Positions 16,607-24,954 of a DNA stretch of 64,000 nucleotides are shown here, in pieces (within the stretch, counting starts at the first letter, position 1; every line of letters begins with the position of its first letter). The stretch spans positions 3,596,001 through 3,660,000 of the forward strand of contig NZ_CP123620.1 of the NCBI RefSeq assembly GCF_029873215.1, written 5' to 3'. The stretch is from Nocardioides sp. BP30 (lineage in GTDB: Bacteria > Actinomycetota > Actinomycetes > Propionibacteriales > Nocardioidaceae). The position numbers were made by a program, and so were the translations under genes. The notes beneath the pieces were generated by a model. It was not told where the DNA came from. It ran no database searches and saw nothing but the letters and a program-made list of their open reading frames with translations.

Positions 16607-16933
16607 CTACAGGTACAGCCCCGTCGACTCGCTGGCGACGCGGTCGGCCGCGACAGCGTGCACGTCACGCTCCCGCATGACGATGTAGAGCTCGCCGGCG
16701 ACCTCGACCTCGGCCTTGTCCTCGGCGTCGAAGAGCACGCGGTCGTCCACCTCGACGGCACGCGCGTGCGGCCCGACGGCCACCACCCGCGACCAGGTCA
16801 GCCGGCGCGCGCCCATCGCCGCTGTCGCGGGGATGACGATCCCGCCCGAGGACCGGCGCTCCCCCGACTCCCGGTCGAGCTCCACCAGGATGCGGTCGTG
16901 GAGCATCTTGATCGGGGTCTTGGCGCTGCTCAC
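16607..16933 (-). CDS. GroES-like co-chaperonin family protein
   Basis: A 108-residue protein with the Cpn10 fold pattern: IKMLHDRILVELDRESGERRSSGGIVIPATA, a WSRVVAVGPHARAVEVDDRVLF strand set, and YIVMRERDVHAV at the end. The mobile-loop region (ERRSSGGIVIP) is GroES-like. No groEL lies nearby, and real groES genes are normally paired with it, so this is probably an accessory paralogue. Start is GTG 16933, overlapping the stop of the upstream DUF3618 gene. Confidence 0.8.
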   Translation of the reverse strand: MSSAKTPIKMLHDRILVELDRESGERRSSGGIVIPATAAMGARRLTWSRVVAVGPHARAVEVDDRVLFDAEDKAEVEVAGELYIVMRERDVHAVAADRVASESTGLYL

Positions 16934-17190
16934 GATCGGGAGGAGAGCTTGCGCAGCGTGATGAAGAGGACCACGACGCCGAGCACCGCGCCGGCGGTCT
17001 TGGCGATGTTGACCGTGTTCGGCTCGCCGGTGCGCGGGTCGACGTAGAGCGCCTTCACCGCCGCCGCCTGACGTGACGCGATGGTCTTGGGGTTGGTGCG
17101 GTAGATCAGCTGGTCGATGGTGCCGGCCAGCTGCTCCCGCGTCTCCTCGATCTCGCGCTCCAGCTTGGAGTTGCGGTCTGCGTTCGCCAT
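16930..17190 (-). CDS. DUF3618 single-pass membrane protein
   Basis: An 86-residue protein with an N-terminal charged helix (LEREIEETREQLAGTIDQLIYR) matching the DUF3618 motif, a short linker, and a membrane helix at about 60-80 (GAVLGVVVLFITLRKL) near the C-terminus. Function unknown; the family is common in actinobacteria beside membrane-stress genes. The ATG at 17190 was preferred over one three codons upstream. It overlaps the GroES-like gene (GTGA) and is divergent from bcp. Confidence 0.85.
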   Translation of the reverse strand: MANADRNSKLEREIEETREQLAGTIDQLIYRTNPKTIASRQAAAVKALYVDPRTGEPNTVNIAKTAGAVLGVVVLFITLRKLSSRS

Positions 17191-17212
17191 GCTGCACAAG
17201 ATAACGGACCGG

Positions 17213-17218
17213 TAGATT
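17213..17218 (+). promoter_or_regulatory. TANNNT -10 hexamer (TAGATT) for bcp
   Basis: TAGATT ends seven bases before the bcp ATG at 17226 with no Shine-Dalgarno sequence, consistent with leaderless transcription. Confidence 0.5.
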
Positions 17219-17225
17219 CGCCCTC

Positions 17226-17693
17226 ATGAGCCGTCTCTCCGCTGGTGACCCCGCCCCCGAGTTCAGCCTCGCCGACGACACCGGTGCCACCGTCTCGCTG
17301 GCCGACCTGCGCGGCCGGAAGGTGATCGTCTACTTCTACCCAGCGGCGATGACGCCCGGCTGCACCAAGCAGGCCTGCGACTTCACCGACTCCCTCGCCT
17401 CGCTGCAGGCGGCCGGCTACGAGGTCGTCGGGATCTCGCCGGACAAGCCGGAGAAGCTGGCGAAGTTCCGTGAGCGGGACAGCCTCACCATCCGGCTGCT
17501 CTCGGATCCGACCAAGGAGGTGCTCGCGGCCTACGGCGCCTTCGGGGAGAAGAAGCTCTACGGCAAGGTCGTGGAGGGCGTCATCCGCTCCACGGTCGTG
17601 GTGGACGAGGACGGCAAGGTCGAGCTGGCCCAGTACAACGTCAAGGCGACCGGCCACGTGGCCAAGCTTCGGCGCGACCTGCAGCTGGACTGA
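17226..17693 (+). CDS. bcp: Thioredoxin-dependent thiol peroxidase (Bcp/PrxQ)
   Basis: A 155-residue peroxiredoxin reducing hydrogen peroxide and organic hydroperoxides in the cytoplasm. The active-site segment TPGCTKQACDF holds peroxidatic Cys46 and resolving Cys51, five residues apart as in atypical two-Cys PrxQ enzymes. GDPAPEFSLADDTG and VIVYFYPAAMTPG are family motifs, and length is typical. It has its own promoter and is divergent from the DUF3618 gene. Confidence 0.95.
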   Translation: MSRLSAGDPAPEFSLADDTGATVSLADLRGRKVIVYFYPAAMTPGCTKQACDFTDSLASLQAAGYEVVGISPDKPEKLAKFRERDSLTIRLLSDPTKEVLAAYGAFGEKKLYGKVVEGVIRSTVVVDEDGKVELAQYNVKATGHVAKLRRDLQLD

Positions 17694-17720
17694 CGGGCCG
17701 TCGCCGCAGCCGGGGCGGAG

Positions 17721-18374
17721 CTAAGCCCCGCGCAGCGCGCCGAGCCGCGCGCGCAGGCCGAGCAGCATCGCCGCCAACCCGGCTTCGAACGCCGCGTCGG
17801 CGGGCCGGGCCCGACCCAGTGCCGCCCGCTGGGCGGCGTAGGCCGCGACGAACGCCGGCGCCGCCGCAGCGCCGGCCGGGTCGAGCATGTCGTCGGGCGC
17901 CACGACGTCGAGCGCCGAGCCCAGGATCAGGTTCTCGAGGGCGACGACGGTGGTGAGGATGTCCTCCTCGGGCCAGCCGGCCTCCGCGAACGCCCGGATG
18001 ACGCGCTCGTACATCGCGATCGTGCGATCCGCCCGCACCACCGGCAGTGTCGCGAACAGGGCCACCGTCACCGGGTGGGTGGAAAACGCGATCCGGTACG
18101 AGCGCGCCCAGACCGGCAGCGCCTCCTCCAGGCCCAGCCGGTCGAAGACCCCGACGTCGATCCGGTCGCTGACCAGCTCCCGGACGCGCGCGAGCACCTC
18201 GTCCTTGCCGGCGACGTGGTTGTACAGCGCCGAGGCCTGTACGCCGAGCGCACGGGCCAGCTCGGCCATCGAGAAGTCGCCGCGCTCGTCGAGCAGCGCC
18301 AGCCCGGCCGCGGCGATGCCGTCGACGCTCAGCACCGCTGTGAGCGGGCGACCCGCCCTGCGTCGACCCGTCAC
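17721..18374 (-). CDS. TetR/AcrR family regulator
   Basis: A 217-residue repressor-type protein. The N-terminal helix-turn-helix (FSMAELARALGVQASALYNHVAGKDEVLARV, about 35-65) is followed by a TetR_C-like ligand domain. The GTG start at 18374 faces the amidohydrolase gene across 95 bases that contain a 19-base inverted repeat; a close match precedes the kinase/aminotransferase gene at 24490. This regulator is therefore the best candidate for controlling both units. Ligand unknown. Confidence 0.88.
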   Translation of the reverse strand: MTGRRRAGRPLTAVLSVDGIAAAGLALLDERGDFSMAELARALGVQASALYNHVAGKDEVLARVRELVSDRIDVGVFDRLGLEEALPVWARSYRIAFSTHPVTVALFATLPVVRADRTIAMYERVIRAFAEAGWPEEDILTTVVALENLILGSALDVVAPDDMLDPAGAAAAPAFVAAYAAQRAALGRARPADAAFEAGLAAMLLGLRARLGALRGA

Positions 18375-18436
18375 GCGGAATCCGTTGCCACAAGGGTCTT
18401 CACAGTCACGAGCGGAAATACTAGTGTCCCGCGATA

Positions 18437-18455
18437 AAACGAACGGTCTTCATTT
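18437..18455. promoter_or_regulatory. TetR-type operator, site 1 (7-5-7 inverted repeat)
   Basis: AAACGAA-5-TTCATTT just before the AAGGA ribosome site of the amidohydrolase gene. The arms pair with one G/A-type mismatch. The near-identical AAATGAA-5-TTCACTT lies at 24508-24526. Confidence 0.6.
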
Positions 18456-18469
18456 AAGGACGCTCCGCC

Positions 18470-20107
18470 ATGCCAGTGCTGGTCTTCCTCAACGGGTCGC
18501 TGATCTGCGACCTCGGCTCGGACCGGGCGCCGTACACCTCCCCCGGCCCGGTGCTCGTCGTCGACGACGACCGCGTGCTCGCGCTCGGCGAGCGGGCGAC
18601 CGGCGCCGTGGACCTCGCCGACCCGGACGTGCGCATCGTCGACCTCGCCGGCGGCGTGCTCGCTCCAGCGCTCGCCGACGGCCACGCCCACCTGCCGCAG
18701 GGCGGCCTGGAGTGGCTCGGCCCGCAGATCCGTGCCGCGCGGAGCGTCGCCGACATCGTCGCGGCGGTCGGCGCGTGGGCCGACGAGCATCCCGAACAGG
18801 AGTGGATCTACGGCGCGAGCTACGACGCGACGCTCGCGGCCGGTGGCCTCTTCGACGCGCGATGGCTCGACGAGGTCTGCCCGGACCGCCCGGTGGTCCT
18901 GCAGGCGTGGGACTACCACACCGTCTGGGTGAACTCCGAGGCCTTGCGGCGGGCCGGCATCGACGCGGACACCCCCGAGCCCGAGCTCGGCAGGATCGTG
19001 CGCCGCGAGGACGGCAGCCCACTGGGCATCCTGCAGGAGCCCGGCGCGGTCGACCTCGTCTCGGCGGTGGCGCCGGGCCGCTCGCACGAGGAGGTCGTCG
19101 AGGCGATCCGCCGCGCGACCCGGCACTACGCCGGCCTCGGCCTCGGCTGGGCGCAGGACGCGTGGGTCGAGCACGACGACCTCGAGGCCTACCTCGACGC
19201 CGCCCGTCGCGGCCTGCTCGCCATCCGGGTGAACCTCGCGCAGCGGGCCGACCCGCGCGGGTGGCGCGACCAGCTCGACAGCTTCGCCGAGGGACGCGAC
19301 CGCGTCCGGGCGCTCGGCCATCCGCTGCTCACCGCCGACACCGTCAAGGTCTTCGTCGACGGCATCGTGGAGAACCACACCGCCGCGATGCTGGCCGAGT
19401 ACGCCGACCGCCCCGGCGACCGCGGCCTGCCGAACTGGACCCGTGCCGACCTGCTGGAGACGGCGATCGCCTTCGACGCGCTCGGCTTCCAGCTGCACTT
19501 CCACGCCATCGGCGACGCCGCCAACCGGCTCGCCCTCGACGTCTTCGAGACCGTGCAGGAGCGCAACGGGCCGCGCGACCGCCGGCCCGTGATCGCTCAC
19601 GCGCACGTGCTCGACCCGAGCGACGTGCCCCGGTTCGCCGCGCTCGGCGTGGTGCCGGACTTCCAGCCCCTGTGGGCCCGCTGCGACGGCGTCATGCGGG
19701 ACCTGACGATGCCGCACCTGGGTGAGGAGCGCAGTCGCTGGCAGTACGCCATCCGCAGCGTGCTCGACGCGGGCGCCGCCGTCTCCTTCGGCAGCGACTG
19801 GCCGGTGACCGGCGCGGACTGGCGGGCCGGTGCTGCCACCGCCGTCGCGCGCCGCACCCCCGGCCGGCCCGAGGAGGACAGCTGGCTGCCCGAGCAGCGC
19901 ATCGGCCTGGCCGAGGCGCTGGCGGCGTACACCACCGGCGTGGCCCACCAGGCCTTCGCCGAGGGACGCCGCGGCGTCCTGGCACAGGGGTACGACGCCG
20001 ACCTGGTCTGGCTGGACGCGGATCCGCGTCAGGCCGACCCCGACAGCCTCGTCGACGTCCAGGTCCTGGGGACCTGGGTCGCCGGCAGGGAGCGGTTCCG
20101 GCAATGA
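18470..20107 (+). CDS. Amidohydrolase family protein (Amidohydrolase_3, YtcJ-like)
   Basis: A 545-residue metal-dependent hydrolase. Visible site motifs are DGHAHLPQGG near residue 68 (HxH), KVFVDGIVENHT near 303, FHAIGDAAN near 345, HAHVLD near 377 and FGSDWPV near 440 (metal Asp). The family cleaves amide or related C-N bonds of varied small molecules. It starts the rightward unit of the TetR locus, with the APC permease gene 64 bases downstream. A second amidohydrolase of the same length lies at 46024, also in a catabolic block. Confidence 0.88.
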   Translation: MPVLVFLNGSLICDLGSDRAPYTSPGPVLVVDDDRVLALGERATGAVDLADPDVRIVDLAGGVLAPALADGHAHLPQGGLEWLGPQIRAARSVADIVAAVGAWADEHPEQEWIYGASYDATLAAGGLFDARWLDEVCPDRPVVLQAWDYHTVWVNSEALRRAGIDADTPEPELGRIVRREDGSPLGILQEPGAVDLVSAVAPGRSHEEVVEAIRRATRHYAGLGLGWAQDAWVEHDDLEAYLDAARRGLLAIRVNLAQRADPRGWRDQLDSFAEGRDRVRALGHPLLTADTVKVFVDGIVENHTAAMLAEYADRPGDRGLPNWTRADLLETAIAFDALGFQLHFHAIGDAANRLALDVFETVQERNGPRDRRPVIAHAHVLDPSDVPRFAALGVVPDFQPLWARCDGVMRDLTMPHLGEERSRWQYAIRSVLDAGAAVSFGSDWPVTGADWRAGAATAVARRTPGRPEEDSWLPEQRIGLAEALAAYTTGVAHQAFAEGRRGVLAQGYDADLVWLDADPRQADPDSLVDVQVLGTWVAGRERFRQ

Positions 20108-20171
20108 GGCCGGGGACGACGACGCCGACTCGGCGGCCCGGGCACCATCCACCAACAGAATGGGGAACCCC

Positions 20172-21536
20172 ATGACGGCAACAGACGCGGCCGGCGCCAC
20201 CGGCCTGCGCAGAGCGCTCGGCCCCGGCGCTCTGATCCTCTTCGGCCTGACCTACCTCGCACCGGTGACGGTCTTCACGACGTACGGGATCGTCACCCAG
20301 CAGACCGACAACCACCTGCCCTCGGCCTACCTCGTGGCCCTGGTGGCGATGCTGTTCACCGCGCTGAGCTACGGCCGGATGGCGCGGCTCTACCCGGTCT
20401 CGGGATCGGCGTACACCTACTCGCAGCAGTCCTTCGGCGGCCACGTCGGCTTCCTCACCGGGTGGGCGCTCATGCTCGACTACCTGCTGCTGCCGATGAT
20501 CAACTTCCTGCTGATCGGGATCTACCTGCACGGTCAGTACCCGAGCATCCCGCAGTGGATCTTCGTGCTCGCCTCGCTCGTGCTCTCGCTGGCCTGCAAC
20601 GTCCTCGGCGTCACCCTCATCAACCGGCTCAGCTGGGTGGTGGTCGGCGTCTCGGTGCTGCTGGTGCTGGTCTTCGCGGTGCTCGCCGTCGTGCACGTGG
20701 CACGGCACCCCGACGCGTCGCGGCCCGGCTTCTTCTCCCCGCTGCTGCCCGGCTCGGGCGGGGTCGGCTCGGTCTTCTCGGGCGCGGCGGTGCTGGCGCT
20801 GAGCTTCCTGGGCTTCGACGCCGTCTCCACGATGTCGGAGGAGAGCAAGAACCCCAAGCGGGACATCCCACGGGCGATCGTGTGGACCACCGTGCTCGGC
20901 GGTGCCCTCTTCCTGGTCGTGAGCTGGATCGGCGCGTTCGTGATCCCGGACTGGCACGGCTTCGCCGACCTCGACAACGCCGGCGTGGACCTGATGGTGA
21001 AGGTCGGCGGCTCGTTCTTCTCCACGATCTTCGTGTGGGTGTACGTCGTGGGCGCGTTCGGCTCCGGCATGACGACGCAGGTCAGCGTCTCGCGGATCAT
21101 CTTCGCGATGGGTCGCGACGGCATCCTCCCGCGGATCTTCGGGCGGCTGCACGAGCGCTACCGCACGCCGTACGTCGCCGCGCTGTTCGTCTCCGCCGTC
21201 TCGTTGCTGGCGCTGGTGCTCTCGCTGTCGACAGCCGCCTCCACGATCAGCTTCGGTGCGCTGGCAGCGTTCTCGATGGTCAACCTGGCCGTGACCCGGT
21301 CCTTCCTGCGGGGCGGGACCGCCGGCCGCAGTGCGGGTGCCTGGGTGCGCGGCGTGGTGCTGCCCCTGATCGGCTTCGGCCTGACGGTGTGGCTGTGGAC
21401 CTCGCTGTCGCGGCACACGCTGACACTGGGGCTGATCTGGCTGGCCATCGGCGCCGCCTACCTGGCCGCGTCGACGGGGATGTTCCGGCGGCAGCCGCCG
21501 GTCCTGGACTTCAGCGAGTCGGTGGCGGAGGCCTGA
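20172..21536 (+). CDS. APC superfamily amino acid/amine permease
   Basis: A 454-residue protein with about 12 hydrophobic helices. The APC signature is at the start (RRALGPGALILFGLTYLAPVTVF), and SFLGFDAVSTMSEESKNPKRDIPRAI is the conserved helix 6 to loop region; FAMGRDGILPRIFGRLHERYRTPY precedes helix 9. APC carriers import amino acids, amines or related compounds by proton symport or exchange. Its position after the amidohydrolase suggests uptake of that enzyme's substrate. A strong hairpin terminator follows. Confidence 0.9.
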   Translation: MTATDAAGATGLRRALGPGALILFGLTYLAPVTVFTTYGIVTQQTDNHLPSAYLVALVAMLFTALSYGRMARLYPVSGSAYTYSQQSFGGHVGFLTGWALMLDYLLLPMINFLLIGIYLHGQYPSIPQWIFVLASLVLSLACNVLGVTLINRLSWVVVGVSVLLVLVFAVLAVVHVARHPDASRPGFFSPLLPGSGGVGSVFSGAAVLALSFLGFDAVSTMSEESKNPKRDIPRAIVWTTVLGGALFLVVSWIGAFVIPDWHGFADLDNAGVDLMVKVGGSFFSTIFVWVYVVGAFGSGMTTQVSVSRIIFAMGRDGILPRIFGRLHERYRTPYVAALFVSAVSLLALVLSLSTAASTISFGALAAFSMVNLAVTRSFLRGGTAGRSAGAWVRGVVLPLIGFGLTVWLWTSLSRHTLTLGLIWLAIGAAYLAASTGMFRRQPPVLDFSESVAEA

Positions 21537-21562
21537 GCCTGCTGGCGTGACGACGCCCGGAG

Positions 21563-21595
21563 GTGACACGGTGTCCGCGCGGCACCGTGTCACCC
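21563..21595. terminator. Bidirectional hairpin terminator
   Basis: A perfect 12-base inverted repeat (GGTGACACGGTG and CACCGTGTCACC) with a nine-base loop lies between the convergent permease and kinase/aminotransferase genes. No U-tract follows on either side, as is common in high-GC actinobacteria. Confidence 0.75.
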
Positions 21596-21601
21596 CGCGC
21601 G

Positions 21602-24490
21602 TCAGCCGCCCAGCTCGGTCAGCACCTCGTCCAGCGCATCGCAGACGAAGTCGACGCTGCGCTGGGTGATGACCAGCGGCGGCTTGATCTTCAGCACGTT
21701 CTTGAAGTCACCGGTCGGCTGCACGATGCACCCGCGCCACAGCAGCTCCTCGCAGACCCGGTCCGCCAGGGCGCCGTCGGGCGTGAACGCCGCTCGGTCC
21801 GAGACCAGCTCGACGCCCAGGTAGAGCCCCATGCCGTGCACCGCGCCCATCGAGGGGTGCCGCTCCGCGAGGGCCAGCAGCCGCTCGCGGAAGTGGCCGC
21901 CGACCACCCGGGCGTTGTCCTGCAGCCCCTCGTCGCGGACCACGTCGAGCACCGTCAGCCCGATCCGTGCGCTGACCGGGCTGCCGCCCGCGGAGGAGAA
22001 GAAGCTGCCCTCGGCCGCGAACGCCTCGGCGATCGCCCGCGTCGTCAGCACGGCGCCGAGCGGCTGGCCGTTGCCCATCGCCTTGGCGATCGTGATGATG
22101 TCCGGCACCGCACCCTGCTGCTCGAAGCCCCAGAAGTGGTCGCCGAGCCGGCCGTAGCCGACCTGCACCTCGTCGGAGATGCACAGGCCGCCCAGCGCGC
22201 GCACCCGGTCGTAGACGCCCGCGACGTACCCCTGGGGCAGGAGCACGCCACCGCCGTTGCCGAAGATCGGCTCCAGGATCACGCCGGCCAGCTCCTGGCG
22301 GCCGGCGGCGCCGAGGGCGTCGAGCTGGGCGTCCAGATCCGCCAGGTAGGCAGCCGCGGAGTCCGGACCGCGGTGCGTGCCGCGGACGGGGTTGGGAGCA
22401 TCCATCAGCTCGACCCAGGCGGGCCGGCTCTCCAGCGCCCGCGGGTTGTCGCCGAGCGAGGTCGACACGGCGTCGGAGCCGATGGTCCAACCGTGATACG
22501 CCTCGCGCGCCGCCAGGATCCGCGGTCGCGCCGTGGCCGTCTGGGCCAGCCGCAGCGCGAGGTCCACCGCCTCGCTGCCGCTGTTGACGAGGAAGACGTG
22601 GTCGAGGCCGTCGGGCGCCAGCTCCGCCAGGCGCTCGGAGAGCTCGGCCACGACGGCGTAGTGGAACCGCGCGTTGGTGTTGAGCAGCGCCCACTGGCGC
22701 GCCGCGGCCTCGACCAGGCGAGGGTGCGAGTGACCCAGCGTGGCCACGTTGTTGACGGCGTCGACGTACACCTGGGCGGTGGTGTCCACAAGCAGCTCGC
22801 GCCAGCCCCGCTCGATCTGCGGCGGCCGGCGGTAGTAGTGCTCCTGCACCTGGGCGTAGGCGGCGTCCCGTCGTGCCAGCACGGAGTCGGCGTCGACCGG
22901 CTCGGCCGCTACGTCGACACCGAGGAGGGCCGACGGGTCCGGACTGATCCGGCGCCACAGCCGCTCGCAGCGAGGCGCGACGAACGCCGGAGGCCGGACG
23001 CCGAGCAGCGCGCTCAGCTGCACCCGCAGCCTGCCCGTCACGCGGGCCAGCTCGGCACCCTGCGCCGCCGCGCCCTTGGCACTCCCCGCCGGAGCGTGCT
23101 CCAGCCGGCCGTGCAGGAACAGGTCGATCCCCTCGCCCCGCAGCACCAGCCCGTCGTCGGTCGGCTCGATGCCCCCGGCGAACGGCGCCCTGAGCACCGT
23201 CTCGGGCGGCAGGACGAGGTCGACGGCCAGCGCCAGCGTCGGTGAGCCGTTGCGTGCCGTCAACGGGCGCGCGCGGGTGAGCCGATACTCGGCCCAGCGG
23301 GTGACGGCGACACCGCCGCCGTCGGCGCCGTGCTCGAGGAGACGGTCCTCGATGTCCTCCTCCAGCCAGGCTCCGCCGTCGAGGGCGGGGCTGAGCACCG
23401 ACAGGTCGAGGACGGCCGGCGCCAGACCCGCCGGCAGCATCGGTCCGAAGGGGTGCTGATGCTGCCCGAGCCTGCCGGCGGCCGCACGGACGAGCGCGTC
23501 CATCTCGTCGGGATCCCACGAGCTGGCGAGTGCGAAGGAACGCCACTCCGCCGCACGGCGGACGTCGGCGTACTCGTTGTCACCGTCGAGGGCGACCTGC
23601 TGCTCGCCGCTGACGACCAGCACGGCGGTGCGCAGCCACACCAGCGGCCACAGCGCCGTCAGCTCGGCGTCGTCCAGCGGGACGTGGGCGGTGAAGGCCT
23701 CCACGGCACCGAGCAGCAGCGCCGGATCGGGGTCGCGGGTCAGCGTCGCGGCGCAGGTCGCGGCGAGCTCGGCGACCCGCCAGCTGCGCTGCAGGTCGCC
23801 GAAGTCGATCACCCCGACCCTCCCGGCGGCGTCGCGCACCACGTTGTCGTCGGTGATGTCGGCGTGGATGGTCTGCTCGCGCAGCCGGCCGGCCACGGGC
23901 GCGAGCCGGCGCAGCGCCTCCTCGCGTGCGGCGGCCAGGCGGGTCCGACGATCCTCGTCGGGCACGTGGTCGAGCAGCGCGGCGACCACGTCGCCGGCCA
24001 GCCGCAGGTCCCACTGGTTGCGCCGGTGCAGCCCGGGATGGTCGAAGTCGACCAGCGCGGCCACCACCCGACCGGCCGTGTCGCCCAGCAGCGCCGCCTG
24101 CTCGAGCCCGAAGTCCTCCACCTCGATGAGCGGCTCGCCCTCGACGAAGGTCAGCAGCCGGGTCAGCAGACGCTCCCCCTCGACATCGGTCGCACTCAGC
24201 TCGGCACCGTCGCCGTCGGCCACCGGCAGGGGTACGCCGAGGCCGGCCGCGGCCAGCTGGCGCAGAGCCAGGTGCTGCGCCTCCAGCTCAGCCGTGCCGG
24301 TCGCGGCGTTCGCCAGCTTGAGGACGAACCGACCCCGCTCGGTGGTGACCAGGAAGTTGCGGTCCTGCTGACTGCCGAGCTCGACCAGCGGGGCGGTCAC
24401 CGCGCCGTAGCGCGCCGCCACCTCTGCGGCCCGCTCGGGGCTCACCCGCGGGCGGGACAGACCACCGAGCTCGAACGGTTCAGCTGCCAC
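21602..24490 (-). CDS. Trifunctional kinase / barrel domain / class-III aminotransferase-fold fusion
   Basis: A 962-residue fusion. Residues 1-335 form an aminoglycoside-phosphotransferase-like kinase with IHADITDDNVV (catalytic loop) and VIDFGD (metal Asp). A beta-rich linker domain (about 360-520) resembles the M23-like insert. Residues 535-962 form a class-III aminotransferase fold with SDEVQVGYGRLG and PLP-lysine Lys803 (IITIAKAMGNG). In animals, hydroxylysine kinase and the ethanolamine-phosphate or phosphohydroxylysine phospho-lyases are separate proteins of these two folds, so this is probably a kinase plus phospho-lyase for an amino alcohol. GTG start with AGGAGG eight bases upstream. 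Confidence 0.87.
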   Translation of the reverse strand: MAAEPFELGGLSRPRVSPERAAEVAARYGAVTAPLVELGSQQDRNFLVTTERGRFVLKLANAATGTAELEAQHLALRQLAAAGLGVPLPVADGDGAELSATDVEGERLLTRLLTFVEGEPLIEVEDFGLEQAALLGDTAGRVVAALVDFDHPGLHRRNQWDLRLAGDVVAALLDHVPDEDRRTRLAAAREEALRRLAPVAGRLREQTIHADITDDNVVRDAAGRVGVIDFGDLQRSWRVAELAATCAATLTRDPDPALLLGAVEAFTAHVPLDDAELTALWPLVWLRTAVLVVSGEQQVALDGDNEYADVRRAAEWRSFALASSWDPDEMDALVRAAAGRLGQHQHPFGPMLPAGLAPAVLDLSVLSPALDGGAWLEEDIEDRLLEHGADGGGVAVTRWAEYRLTRARPLTARNGSPTLALAVDLVLPPETVLRAPFAGGIEPTDDGLVLRGEGIDLFLHGRLEHAPAGSAKGAAAQGAELARVTGRLRVQLSALLGVRPPAFVAPRCERLWRRISPDPSALLGVDVAAEPVDADSVLARRDAAYAQVQEHYYRRPPQIERGWRELLVDTTAQVYVDAVNNVATLGHSHPRLVEAAARQWALLNTNARFHYAVVAELSERLAELAPDGLDHVFLVNSGSEAVDLALRLAQTATARPRILAAREAYHGWTIGSDAVSTSLGDNPRALESRPAWVELMDAPNPVRGTHRGPDSAAAYLADLDAQLDALGAAGRQELAGVILEPIFGNGGGVLLPQGYVAGVYDRVRALGGLCISDEVQVGYGRLGDHFWGFEQQGAVPDIITIAKAMGNGQPLGAVLTTRAIAEAFAAEGSFFSSAGGSPVSARIGLTVLDVVRDEGLQDNARVVGGHFRERLLALAERHPSMGAVHGMGLYLGVELVSDRAAFTPDGALADRVCEELLWRGCIVQPTGDFKNVLKIKPPLVITQRSVDFVCDALDEVLTELGG

Positions 24491-24507
24491 CGGACACCCC
24501 TCCTCTT

Positions 24508-24526
24508 AAATGAATGCCATTCACTT
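24508..24526. promoter_or_regulatory. TetR-type operator, site 2 (7-5-7 inverted repeat)
   Basis: AAATGAA-5-TTCACTT directly upstream of the AGGAGG ribosome site of the 962-residue fusion gene. It includes a perfect TGAATG-C-CATTCA core and matches site 1 at 18437 in arms and spacing. TTCATTTAAG is identical in both (read on opposite strands), and each site abuts the ribosome-binding site. Confidence 0.6.
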
Positions 24527-24561
24527 CCAGAGTCTTCCACAACCGAGGTGCTCGACGACAG

Positions 24562-24627
24562 TGTTCTCCAGCGGTCTCCGGGCGGTCTCCGGGCGGGCTC
24601 CGGGCGTTCTCCAGGCGTTCTCCATGC
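24562..24627. repeat. Six tandem 11-base repeats
   Basis: Six consecutive copies of an 11-mer near GGTCTCCGGGC (two exact copies, four with 1 to 5 changes) lie between the fusion gene promoter and the tRNA. Eleven bases is close to one helical turn, so the CTCC blocks fall on the same DNA face. No coding frame of interest crosses it. Confidence 0.7.
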
Positions 24628-24672
24628 CTTCTGCCCGGCCCGGCCACCAGCCGACGCGGGACCGGCCTCGCG

Positions 24673-24746
24673 TGCGCCCGGTGAGACTCGAACTCACACT
24701 GGTGCGGACCTAAACCGCATGCCTCTGCCAATTGGGCTACGGGCGC
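24673..24746 (-). tRNA. tRNA with UAG anticodon and short variable loop (nominal Leu)
   Basis: A 74-base cloverleaf. The acceptor stem GCGCCCG/CGGGCGC is fully paired with A73; the D arm has a three-pair stem and a GG-containing loop; the anticodon stem is TGCGG/CCGCA with loop TTTAGGT, giving anticodon TAG followed by G37; the T arm is GTGAG/CTCAC with loop TTCGAGT. CCA is not encoded. Anticodon UAG reads CUA, a Leu codon, yet the variable loop is only five bases, whereas bacterial tRNA-Leu is type II with a long variable arm. The amino acid identity is therefore uncertain. Confidence 0.88.
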
Positions 24747-24954
24747 TCAGCGGCATCCTAGGGTCCGCGCCAGCGGGCGGCGAACATCGGGTGAACAGCT
24801 CCCACCCCGCTCTGCGAGCCGCCTGAGGCCGCCTAGCCAGCCCGCCATGTCGAGCGCTCGTCGGCAGGCCGGCCGGGCCGTGGCCGTGCCGATCGTGGCG
24901 GCGCCCCGCACGCTCGCACCGCGGGTGGACGCGCCGGCTGACACACTGACCGCC

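Noticed and set aside
18399..18424. TTCACA and TACTAG as -35/-10 of the amidohydrolase promoter
   Set aside because: The spacer is only 14 bases, too short for a standard sigma-70-type promoter, so no call was made.
24562..24627. CRISPR-like array
   Set aside because: Units are 11 bases with no spacers and no cas genes nearby.
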